Positions 44,246 through 51,834 of a stretch of DNA of 54,067 bases are shown here, piece after piece. Position numbers and translations under genes: made by a program. The DNA comes from Crocinitomicaceae bacterium. Its GTDB lineage: Bacteria > Bacteroidota > Bacteroidia > Flavobacteriales_D > Crocinitomicaceae. The stretch covers positions 1 to 54,067 of the forward strand of contig JAQWHI010000021.1 in NCBI GenBank assembly GCA_029249445.1. Reading direction: 5' to 3'. The number at the start of each line of letters is the position of its first letter. Positions within the stretch are counted from its first letter, which is position 1. The notes beneath the pieces are model-generated. The model searched no databases, was not told the origin of the DNA, and was given only the letters and a program-made list of their open reading frames with translations.

Positions 44246-44653
44246 CTATTTCTGGTAAGCCAATACTGGGTCCCACCCATTGATTTGCGCCATGGCCAGA
44301 ACTTTAAATACCGCTTCATAATCTGCATTTCGATGGCCTTCAATTTTCAGTTTTAATTCCTCCGATGCCGCAACAGCAGCTTGCGCCTCACCTTGAATAT
44401 CTTCGAATGCTCTCGGCTCATCCATGCTTCCTCCAGGCAAGACAACGTACATGTTATCTTCTGTAATTACAACAGTCGGGTCAGTGCGTTCCGTTATTGG
44501 CGGCAGATCAGCGTCTTTTGGAACGTCAACTCGTGCTTGCGGGTTACTCATCAAGGCCATAATAATGAAGAAAATCAACAACAGAAAAACAAGGTCAGTC
44601 ATTGAGGCCATGCCTCCTTCGACTTTGATTTTATTTCTAGATCCTAAGTTCAT
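44246..44653 (-). CDS. exbD: ExbD/TolR family protein
   Basis: 135 residues. A single N-terminal membrane helix, VFLLLIFFIIMALM, is preceded by EGGMASMTDLVFL, which carries the conserved Asp (Asp20) that handles protons in ExbD/TolR. The periplasmic part contains the family pattern VDVPKDADLPPITERTDPTV and KLKIEGHRNADYEAVFKVLA. It lies 6 nt after exbB and 5 nt before the TonB-like gene. It could also serve a Tol-Pal-like role. Confidence 0.92.
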   Translation of the reverse strand: MNLGSRNKIKVEGGMASMTDLVFLLLIFFIIMALMSNPQARVDVPKDADLPPITERTDPTVVITEDNMYVVLPGGSMDEPRAFEDIQGEAQAAVAASEELKLKIEGHRNADYEAVFKVLAMAQINGWDPVLAYQK

Positions 44654-44659
44654 CCTATT

Positions 44660-45355
44660 TTATTTACCTGGTTCGTGCAGCAAATCAGTGAATTCCAGAG
44701 CATCATTTTCCATCTGGTACACTACTTTTTCAATTTTTGCGACAAGGAAGTTGTATCCTACGTAAGAAATGATTCCAACAATTAATCCTTCTACGGTTGT
44801 CACCATTGCCGTCATGATTCCTGGAGCAATTACTTTCAACTCCAAAGACGTGGCATTTCCCAAATCAATAAACACCATGATCATACCAACAGTAGTCCCA
44901 AGAAACCCAATCATTGGCGCTGCGCCCGCTGCTGTAGCAAGAAAGCTCAAACGCTGTTCAAGACGAAGTATTTCAAGTTTTCCTGTATTTTCAATTGTTG
45001 CAGTAATGTTTTCTATTGGCTTCCCGAGTCTTGAAATGCCCTTTTCCAACATTCTAGCTGAAGGAGAATTTGATCGCGAACAATAATCTTTAGCTGAATC
45101 AATTTTACCATCAAGAATGTAGTCTTTGATCTTTTGTAGGAACCCTTTGTCCTCTTTTGAGGCCTTTCTTAATGCTAGGAAGCGTTCTACAAAGATGAAA
45201 ATTGCATATCCCAACATCAAAGCCAGGAGTATATTAATAATCAATCCAAATCCTGTTTGACTGGAATCTTTCAAGATGTCCCAAACAGGAATCTCATTCA
45301 CTCCTGTATCAGTAGTAACCCCTGTTTCAATTTGTAAGAGAAAAGATAAACTCAT
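44660..45355 (-). CDS. exbB: MotA/TolQ/ExbB proton channel family protein
   Basis: 231 residues with three membrane helices: IINILLALMLGYAIFIFVER near residue 40, and FLGTTVGMIMVFIDLG and VTTVEGLIVGIISYVGYNFL in the C-terminal half. The block AAGAAPMIGFLGTTVGMI is the typical ExbB/TolQ signature. It forms the pentameric channel that uses proton motive force with ExbD. First gene of the exbB-exbD-tonB-folC cluster, 34 nt after nhaD, possibly sharing its transcript. Confidence 0.93.
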   Translation of the reverse strand: MSLSFLLQIETGVTTDTGVNEIPVWDILKDSSQTGFGLIINILLALMLGYAIFIFVERFLALRKASKEDKGFLQKIKDYILDGKIDSAKDYCSRSNSPSARMLEKGISRLGKPIENITATIENTGKLEILRLEQRLSFLATAAGAAPMIGFLGTTVGMIMVFIDLGNATSLELKVIAPGIMTAMVTTVEGLIVGIISYVGYNFLVAKIEKVVYQMENDALEFTDLLHEPGK

Positions 45356-45389
45356 AGTTATAGTAACGTTTAAAGTGGATATTTATTAT

Positions 45390-46763
45390 TTAAAATAGCA
45401 AAAATATAACTGCTCCTGCAAGATAACCAATCAATGCCAACCAGCTAATTTTTTTCAAATACCAAAAGAAAGAAATTTTCTCCATTCCCATTGCGACAAC
45501 ACCAGCAGCTGATCCAATGATGAGCATACTACCCCCTGTACCAGCAGCATAAGCAATGAAATGCCAAATTGAAGCATCCGCGGCATAAATGAGATTTCCT
45601 GCTGCATCGACAGTATTCATATCAAACATTCCCATTGATGCTGCCACAAGAGGTACATTGTCAATTACCGCAGAACCAGCGCCAAGAAGCATTACGAATG
45701 TATTGTTGTCCATTTGATTTTGAACATCTTGACCGAAAGAAAAGATAAGTCCGAGTGATTCCAAGGCAGCAACGGTCATCAATATTCCTAAAAAGAATAG
45801 GATAGAGGGCATTTCAATTTTTGAAAGTGCTCCAAATGTTGGGCTGCTGTGATGTCCACCATCATCCTCGTGTTTCTCTATGCTTGTCATCGAGAATTCT
45901 CTTGCACTGATCAATTCAGCGATAAGAGCAACAATAGATAAAGAGAGCATCATTCCTACGTAAGGAGGTAGGTGTGTAACAGTTTTGAAAATAGGAACAA
46001 AAACAATCATCGCCAGTCCGAGGTATAGCATCATTGGACCTTTTGCATTTGTTTTTTCTTCCTCTATTGGTGCTTCAAACTCGCCTTTAAAGGCAGGCAT
46101 GAAACTGGCAATTAAGGTAGGTACGATCATACAGACAAGTGAAGGTAGAATCAAGAGCTCGATTAGTTTCATTGTGGAAACTTTTCCTCCCATCCAAAGC
46201 ATTGTTGTGGTTACGTCACCAATTGGAGACCAAGCACCACCTGCGTTTGCTGCAATAATAATTAATCCTGCATACCAAACTCGAAGTTTCTTATCCCCAA
46301 TGATTTTTCGCAGAATTGTTATTAAAACAATCGTAGCAGTGAGATTGTCAATAATTGCAGAAAGTATAAATGCGAGAACGCAAACAATCCACAACAGAAT
46401 ACTTTTCTTCTTTGTTTTGATGAAATTTTTAATTGTTGCAAAGCCATTGAAATGGTCAATAATTTCAACAATTGTCATTGCACCGATAAGGAAAATTAAA
46501 ATTTCACAGGTTTTTCCAAAGTGATGCAAAAGGGTCCCCTCCATAAGATGAAGTCGTTCCTCGTGTCCTTTCTGTGAAATGGACTCTAATGCACTGTCAT
46601 GACTGTTAAACCATTGGGTGAAGTCATCAAGTCCGAATGCGATACCTGCCCAGGCTAAAGCCATCATTAAAAGAGCTGGTACGAGTTTATCAATCTTCAA
46701 AGAATGCTCGAGTGTTATTGCGAGGTATCCTAAAACGAAAACTGTAACGATAAAAATTTCCAT
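45390..46763 (-). CDS. nhaD: Sodium:proton antiporter, NhaD type
   Basis: 457 residues with about eleven to twelve hydrophobic segments. The NhaD/ArsB-superfamily features are seen: GAMTIVEIIDHFNGF near 95, AFILSAIIDNLTATIV near 130, IIAANAGGAWSPIGDVTTTM near 175, GAGSAVIDNVPLVAASMGMF near 365 and YAAGTGGSMLIIGSAAGVVA near 405, where the paired Asp-Asn motifs probably bind Na+. It exports sodium in exchange for protons and fits a brackish or marine habitat. It lies between the amino-acid dehydrogenase and exbB. Confidence 0.93.
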   Translation of the reverse strand: MEIFIVTVFVLGYLAITLEHSLKIDKLVPALLMMALAWAGIAFGLDDFTQWFNSHDSALESISQKGHEERLHLMEGTLLHHFGKTCEILIFLIGAMTIVEIIDHFNGFATIKNFIKTKKKSILLWIVCVLAFILSAIIDNLTATIVLITILRKIIGDKKLRVWYAGLIIIAANAGGAWSPIGDVTTTMLWMGGKVSTMKLIELLILPSLVCMIVPTLIASFMPAFKGEFEAPIEEEKTNAKGPMMLYLGLAMIVFVPIFKTVTHLPPYVGMMLSLSIVALIAELISAREFSMTSIEKHEDDGGHHSSPTFGALSKIEMPSILFFLGILMTVAALESLGLIFSFGQDVQNQMDNNTFVMLLGAGSAVIDNVPLVAASMGMFDMNTVDAAGNLIYAADASIWHFIAYAAGTGGSMLIIGSAAGVVAMGMEKISFFWYLKKISWLALIGYLAGAVIFLLF

Positions 46764-46807
46764 AAATCAGAGTGCTAGATAATTTTAATTATTGAGTGAT
46801 GAATTCA

Positions 46808-48037
46808 TTATACAAGATGGTTCAAGGCGATTTCAAAAGATGCTTTTGCCAAACCAATTTTAGATTGATGTTTTGCGTGTGTATCTTGAAGTGCCTTTTT
46901 TATAGTGTTACTCGTGTCGTTAAATATATTTTGGTCAGTAAGCGAATGCAAATCATTGCTCATGAGATATGCGAACACTCGTGCCATACCACAATTTGAT
47001 ATAAAATCAGGGATTACAGTCAAATTATTGTCTGCTTTGTCAGCAATCCTACCAAAGAAAATTTCTGGATCAGCAAAAGGCACGTTTGCACCGGCAGAGA
47101 TTACCTCCATACCACCTGCAATCATTCGATCGAGCTGATCTTCAGTAATCAATCGAGATGCCGCGCAAGGAATAAAGACATCTGCATTGATGTCCCATAT
47201 TTGAGCATTTACTTCGTCGTATGACAGCATTTTAGGATGACTCAAAGCATTTCCATCTTTCGTTAGGAAAAGTTCTCTTATTTCTTCAAGTGAAAAACCT
47301 GCCTCATTAATGAGTCCTCCAACTCTGTCGATAATTCCTACAACTTTTGCCCCCATTTGTGCCAGGTAATAAGCACCGGCAGAGCCTACATTTCCCCATC
47401 CCTGAACAATGACTCGCTTGCCCTCCACATTTCCTCCATAGATGGAATAAAAGTGCTTGATTGATTCAGCAACTCCATAACCGGTTATCATGTCTGCAAC
47501 AACATATTTTCGGTTGATGTCAGGAGAATAAGAAGTATCTTCAATTACTTTGAGTACTCCCTGTCTCAATTGTCCGATACGATTGATTTTTTGCGCTTCC
47601 CGAGGTTGAAAATGTCCATTAAATACACCTTCTTGTGGATGCCAAACACCACAATCTTCCGTCATTGGGATTACTTCATGAATTTCGTCGACATTTAAAT
47701 CGCCTCCAGTTCCGTAAAAATGTTTGAGCAATGGAGTGACTGCAGCGAACCACCTTCTCAATACGCCCTCTTTCCTTGGGTCGTTTGGATCGAAATTGAT
47801 TCCAGATTTTGCTCCACCAATTGCAGGGCCAGCAACTGTGAATTTTACTTCCATTGTTTTGGCCAAAGATTCTACCTCCCTTTTGTCGAGACCTTTTCTC
47901 ATCCGTGTTCCGCCACCAGCAGCTCCGCCTCTAAGTGAGTTGATTACGACCCAACCCTCGGCTTCAGTTTCCGCATCTTTCCATTCAAAAACAATTTCAG
48001 GTCGCTTATTCTCAAATTTTTCGAGTAATTCTTTCAT
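46808..48037 (-). CDS. Glu/Leu/Phe/Val dehydrogenase family protein
   Basis: 409 residues. The dimerisation domain holds GGGTRMRKGLDKREVESLAK, with catalytic lysines likely Lys65 and Lys77 in TMEVKFTVAGPAIGGAKSGI. The Rossmann domain has VIVQGWGNVGSAGAYYLAQM near residue 215 and IWDINADVFIPCAASRLI near 285. It deaminates an amino acid with NAD(P)+; whether the substrate is glutamate or a branched-chain amino acid is not clear, since the glycine-rich loop is intermediate. It has a good promoter and lies 44 nt before nhaD. Confidence 0.88.
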   Translation of the reverse strand: MKELLEKFENKRPEIVFEWKDAETEAEGWVVINSLRGGAAGGGTRMRKGLDKREVESLAKTMEVKFTVAGPAIGGAKSGINFDPNDPRKEGVLRRWFAAVTPLLKHFYGTGGDLNVDEIHEVIPMTEDCGVWHPQEGVFNGHFQPREAQKINRIGQLRQGVLKVIEDTSYSPDINRKYVVADMITGYGVAESIKHFYSIYGGNVEGKRVIVQGWGNVGSAGAYYLAQMGAKVVGIIDRVGGLINEAGFSLEEIRELFLTKDGNALSHPKMLSYDEVNAQIWDINADVFIPCAASRLITEDQLDRMIAGGMEVISAGANVPFADPEIFFGRIADKADNNLTVIPDFISNCGMARVFAYLMSNDLHSLTDQNIFNDTSNTIKKALQDTHAKHQSKIGLAKASFEIALNHLV

Positions 48038-48061
48038 CCAATAATTTGGTTTTTAGCTGAG

Positions 48062-48089
48062 CAAAGTTAATAAAGAATTTAAACACCAA
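48062..48089 (-). promoter_or_regulatory. Promoter of the amino-acid dehydrogenase gene
   Basis: On the minus strand TTG (48089-48087), a 17-nt spacer and TAACTTTG (48069-48062), an exact -7 match, 24 nt before the ATG. Confidence 0.55.
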
Positions 48090-48141
48090 TTCGATTTTTT
48101 ATTCTATTCGGGAGGAGTTACGAACAGCCCGATTTTAAAAC

Positions 48142-49209
48142 TCATGGGAGGTGCAAAACACCACCAATTACTCCATGTTTTGCACCAGTTACATCGGGCA
48201 AAGTGTTGTGCCTTTTTTCCAGATAACGTAGGCCGAGAAATGAAAAGATTATGGCCTCTTTAAATTCAATTTCAGTAGGAGTCGGTAAAATTATCTTGAC
48301 GTTTGTTTTTTTCTCTATTTTTTGGACCAAGTAGCTGTTGTATGCACCTCCTCCTGTGATGTATAAATGGTTTACTTCATGCGCCATACAAGCCTTACTT
48401 ATTTGCGTGGCAATGTGTTCTACAACCGTATTTAGAGTATTATACGTATTTTTTGAAGCGTTAATCAGGGGAGTAAACTCGATCTCCAACCATTCAGTTC
48501 CGAGCGATTTTGGGTATTGCTCATCGTAGTAGGGTAGGTTGTTCAATGCTTCAAGAAGAGCAGCATCCAATTGACCTTTCCTTGCGGATTCACCATTTGC
48601 ATCATAGGATTTTCCCAATCGACCCATCAAATAATTTAGCGGCAAGTTACCGGGACAAATATCATAAGCAATGGTGGTGTCTCCAAGAACTGAAATATTG
48701 CAAAACCCTCCAATATTGAGAAAAGCATCAGCGATGTGACCATAAAGTAGTTGATCGCCCAAAGGCACAAGGGGTGCCCCTGTTCCCCCTGCAATAACAT
48801 CCTTTTGTCGGAAATCATTAATCACTTTAATACCAGTGTAATATGCAATGGTGTCACCACATCCGATTTGACAGGTAAATCCATTTTCCGGTTGGTGATA
48901 CACAGTATGTCCGTGTGATGCAATAGCATCGATTTCAGATACGTCTAGCTTGTGTTCTTCAATAAACTCGGTGATACATTGTGCGAAATAGCGACCCAAT
49001 CTTTTGTCTAACTGTAAAAGTTCGGGTGCATTGAGCTTTGTAGATTCCATAAGAGAATCAAGGATTTTACTCGAATAAGGGTAAGTCTTAAAACAATTGC
49101 ATGTGTATTTAATTGGCTTATTTTCAGCTGTTTCAAACTGTGTACATACAATATCGACTCCATCCATAGAAGTCCCTGACATTGCGCCTATTAGTGTGTA
49201 TAAACTCAT
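48142..49209 (-). CDS. anmK: Anhydro-N-acetylmuramic acid kinase
   Basis: 355 residues. It opens and phosphorylates anhydro-MurNAc to MurNAc-6-phosphate during peptidoglycan recycling. The sugar kinase fold is clear: LIGAMSGTSMDGVDIVCTQF at the N-terminus (ATP loop), IDAIASHGHTVYHQP near 93, INDFRQKDVIAGGTGAPLVP near 133 with the catalytic Asp, LNIGGFCNISVLG, YDICPGNLPLNYLMG, and YITGGGAYNSYLVQKI. A TACCTTTA box lies 6 nt before the ATG. It is divergent from the acyl-CoA dehydrogenase gene. Confidence 0.96.
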   Translation of the reverse strand: MSLYTLIGAMSGTSMDGVDIVCTQFETAENKPIKYTCNCFKTYPYSSKILDSLMESTKLNAPELLQLDKRLGRYFAQCITEFIEEHKLDVSEIDAIASHGHTVYHQPENGFTCQIGCGDTIAYYTGIKVINDFRQKDVIAGGTGAPLVPLGDQLLYGHIADAFLNIGGFCNISVLGDTTIAYDICPGNLPLNYLMGRLGKSYDANGESARKGQLDAALLEALNNLPYYDEQYPKSLGTEWLEIEFTPLINASKNTYNTLNTVVEHIATQISKACMAHEVNHLYITGGGAYNSYLVQKIEKKTNVKIILPTPTEIEFKEAIIFSFLGLRYLEKRHNTLPDVTGAKHGVIGGVLHLP

Positions 49210-49242
49210 TGTGATTAAAGGTAGAAAATAAAATTAAAGCGT

Positions 49243-49250
49243 TAAATTTG
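49243..49250 (+). promoter_or_regulatory. -7 promoter box of the acyl-CoA dehydrogenase gene
   Basis: TAAATTTG, an exact TAnnTTTG match, 31 nt upstream of the ATG; no clear -33 at the usual spacing. Confidence 0.4.
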
Positions 49251-49281
49251 TGAAGGAAATTATAGAAGAAATAAACTACTT

Positions 49282-50424
49282 ATGAAATTTGAATTAACAG
49301 AAGAACATATTGCCGTGAAAGAAGCAGCCCGCGATTTCGCACAAAATGTTTTAAAACCTGGAGTGATTGAAAGGGATAATGAACAGCGTTTCCCTACTGA
49401 TGAAATTCGTCAACTGGGAGAGCTTGGATTTATGGGAATGATGGTTGATCCGAAATATGGAGGATCTGGTATGGATACACTTTCTTATGTTTTAGCAATG
49501 GAAGAAATCTCGAAGGTTGATGCATCAACTTCTGTTTGTATGTCTGTTAATAATTCATTGGTCTGCTGGGGATTAGAGAAGTACGGTACTGAGGATCAAA
49601 AAGAGAAGTATCTTGTTCCTCTTGCAAAGGGAGAGAAGATAGGTGCTTTTTGTTTGTCTGAACCAGAAGCAGGATCAGATGCGACCTCACAGAAAACAAC
49701 AGCAATTGATCAAGGAGATCATTACCTTTTGAACGGCACGAAAAACTGGATTACAAACGGCTCATCGGCATCTGTTTATTTGGTAATTGCGCAAACTGAT
49801 GTTGAAGCTGGACACCGAGGAATTAATGCATTTATAGTGGAGCGAGGAATGGAAGGTTTTGTCGTTGGTGCGAAAGAAGATAAAATGGGAATTCGAGGTT
49901 CCGATACTCATACACTATTATTTAATGATGTAAAACTGCCAAAAGAAAACCGTATCGGAGAGGATGGTTTTGGATTTAAATTTGCCATGAAGGTTCTTTC
50001 GGGAGGACGCATAGGAATTGCAGCGCAAGCACTAGGAATAGCTGGAGGAGCTTTGGAGCTTTCAACAGCATATTCTAAAGAGCGTAAGGCGTTTGGAAAA
50101 GAAATATCAAAACACCAAGCCATTGCCTTCAAACTAGCCGATATGGCAACAGATATCGAAGCGGCAAAGATGCTGGTTTATAAATCTGCAGTGGATAAAG
50201 ACATGGGTAGAAATTATGATCAGTCAAGTGCAATGGCCAAGTTGTATGCATCGAAAGTTGCGATGCATCATACGGTCGAGGCTGTTCAAATTCATGGAGG
50301 ATACGGTTTTGTTAAAGAATATCACGTTGAACGGTTGATGAGAGATGCAAAAATCACTCAGATTTATGAAGGAACCTCTGAAGTTCAAAAAATCATTATT
50401 TCGAGAAACGTGTTGAAAGGCTAG
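49282..50424 (+). CDS. Acyl-CoA dehydrogenase (short-chain/butyryl type)
   Basis: 380 residues, the standard length. It oxidises acyl-CoA to enoyl-CoA with FAD and passes electrons to ETF. Visible family blocks: LGELGFMGMMVDPKYGGSGM, GAFCLSEPEAGSDATSQKTT (FAD site, about 125-145), KNWITNGSSASVYLV, GGRIGIAAQALGIAGGALEL, and QIHGGYGFVKEYHVERLMRD followed by KITQIYEGTSEVQKIIISR, where the Glu of YEGTSE is the usual catalytic base. The sequence is closest in pattern to butyryl-CoA or isobutyryl-type enzymes; chain length cannot be fixed. A terminator follows. Confidence 0.95.
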   Translation: MKFELTEEHIAVKEAARDFAQNVLKPGVIERDNEQRFPTDEIRQLGELGFMGMMVDPKYGGSGMDTLSYVLAMEEISKVDASTSVCMSVNNSLVCWGLEKYGTEDQKEKYLVPLAKGEKIGAFCLSEPEAGSDATSQKTTAIDQGDHYLLNGTKNWITNGSSASVYLVIAQTDVEAGHRGINAFIVERGMEGFVVGAKEDKMGIRGSDTHTLLFNDVKLPKENRIGEDGFGFKFAMKVLSGGRIGIAAQALGIAGGALELSTAYSKERKAFGKEISKHQAIAFKLADMATDIEAAKMLVYKSAVDKDMGRNYDQSSAMAKLYASKVAMHHTVEAVQIHGGYGFVKEYHVERLMRDAKITQIYEGTSEVQKIIISRNVLKG

Positions 50425-50441
50425 ATTCAAGAAATTTTACC

Positions 50442-50473
50442 AAAGTCCTGCATCGCGTCAGGACTTTTTTTTT
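50442..50473 (+). terminator. Terminator of the acyl-CoA dehydrogenase gene
   Basis: AAAGTCCTG and CAGGACTTT form a perfect 9-bp stem with an 8-nt loop, followed by nine T in all; the T-run reaches the murF stop codon on the other strand. Confidence 0.92.
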
Positions 50474-51758
50474 ACAACACAGATTCCAAAACTTCAAGCC
50501 TCATACTTCTAGAGCCTTTTAAGAGAATTAGATAATTATTTAGTTCCTCCTCGTTTGACAGTTCATTAATTAAATCATCAACTGTATTGAACGAATTGAT
50601 AATCGCACGACTCTCTATGGCGCCAAATTCAGACCCCACAACGATCCCCTCAAGCCCCAAGTGTTCCATTTGGAGTATCACTTTTTTATGTTCATCCATA
50701 GATTCAGCACCGAGTTCTTTCATGTCGCCTAAAATCAAGAGTTTATGCGGATGATTGTTCATTGAAAAGCTTTCAATCGCTGATTGCATACTAGATGGAT
50801 TCGCATTATAGCAATCTAAGATGAGTGTGTTTCTGGGTGTTTTCTTTACTTGAGATCTGTTGTTTGTAGGCGTATAACTTTCAATAGCGTCGCCAATTTG
50901 CTCAAGAGAGACATCAAAGTAAACACCAAAAGCAGCAGCAGCGAGATAGTTGTAGAAATTATACTTTCCTATCATTTGTGTTTGCAGTACTCTTTTTCCG
51001 TTGTTTAATTTCATCTCTACATAGGGAGAGAGCCCAATGAGTTCTCCATGAACTATTGTCGTATTACTCGTTCCATATGGAAAAGTAGATATTCCGTTGG
51101 GTAGTGCTTTTGTTAACACTTCATCATCCATATTTATAAAAACAATACCGTTATTGTCATAAACAGATGTGTAGAGTTCACGTTTTGTAGCGAGAACACC
51201 CTCAAAGTTTAAAAAGCCTTCCAGGTGCGCTTTACCAATATTAGTGATGATTCCGTGAGTAGGTTCTGCGATAAGGCACAATTCTTCAATGTCCTTAAAT
51301 TTATTTGCTCCCATTTCTATTATGGCAATATCATGTTTCTCGCTCAATCGAAGTAAGGTGAGAGGGACACCAATATGATTATTGAGATTTCCAATGGTCG
51401 CCAATACATTGTATTTTGCTGATAGCACCGAATTGATCAGTTCTTTTGTTGTCGTTTTGCCATTACTTCCTGAAATACCGATTACGGGGATTTCAAATTT
51501 CCTTCTATGGTAATTTGCCAGTTGTTGCAAATAAACAATACTGTCCGGTACGAGCGTCATGTTTGCATTTTCCACCAGGTAGTCAGGATTGTCCACAATT
51601 ACATGCTTTGCACCAGCTTCGATTGCTCCTAAAGCAAAAGAATTTCCGTCAAAATTAACTCCATTAATACAGACAAAGAGACAGTCCTTCTCAATTGACC
51701 GAGTGTCTGTACATATTCCAGAAGTGGAGTAGAAGACTTGAAATAATGATTCGTCCAT
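50472..51758 (-). CDS. murF: UDP-N-acetylmuramoyl-tripeptide--D-alanyl-D-alanine ligase
   Basis: 428 residues. It adds D-Ala-D-Ala to the UDP-MurNAc tripeptide, the last cytoplasmic step of peptidoglycan precursor synthesis. The ATP loop GISGSNGKTTTKELI lies at 94-108, the central domain has LRLSEKHDIAIIEMGANKFK, GIITNIGKAHLEGF and the ATP-binding NFYNYLAAAAFGVYF, and the C-terminal domain has LILDCYNANPSSMQSAIESF and KLLILGDMKELGAESMDEHK. It follows gldJ, an order also found in Flavobacterium. A terminator-like hairpin lies 12 nt before its ATG. Confidence 0.96.
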   Translation of the reverse strand: MDESLFQVFYSTSGICTDTRSIEKDCLFVCINGVNFDGNSFALGAIEAGAKHVIVDNPDYLVENANMTLVPDSIVYLQQLANYHRRKFEIPVIGISGSNGKTTTKELINSVLSAKYNVLATIGNLNNHIGVPLTLLRLSEKHDIAIIEMGANKFKDIEELCLIAEPTHGIITNIGKAHLEGFLNFEGVLATKRELYTSVYDNNGIVFINMDDEVLTKALPNGISTFPYGTSNTTIVHGELIGLSPYVEMKLNNGKRVLQTQMIGKYNFYNYLAAAAFGVYFDVSLEQIGDAIESYTPTNNRSQVKKTPRNTLILDCYNANPSSMQSAIESFSMNNHPHKLLILGDMKELGAESMDEHKKVILQMEHLGLEGIVVGSEFGAIESRAIINSFNTVDDLINELSNEEELNNYLILLKGSRSMRLEVLESVL

Positions 51759-51770
51759 GCTATAAAATTA

Positions 51771-51805
51771 AAAAAGCCCTGACAATAATTGTCAGGGCTT
51801 TTTTA
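51771..51805. terminator. Symmetric terminator between gldJ and murF
   Basis: AAAAAGCCCTGACAAT and ATTGTCAGGGCTTTTT form a 16-bp stem with a very short loop. It works in both directions. On the minus strand it ends gldJ, yet it lies only 12 nt before the murF ATG, so it may also be part of the murF leader. Confidence 0.85.
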
Positions 51806-51834
51806 ATTTTATCAACTACAATTTGTGTAGTCTA

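Noticed and set aside
45985..46524. 179-codon plus-strand ORF
   Set aside because: It is opposite nhaD; its composition is the complement of membrane helices.
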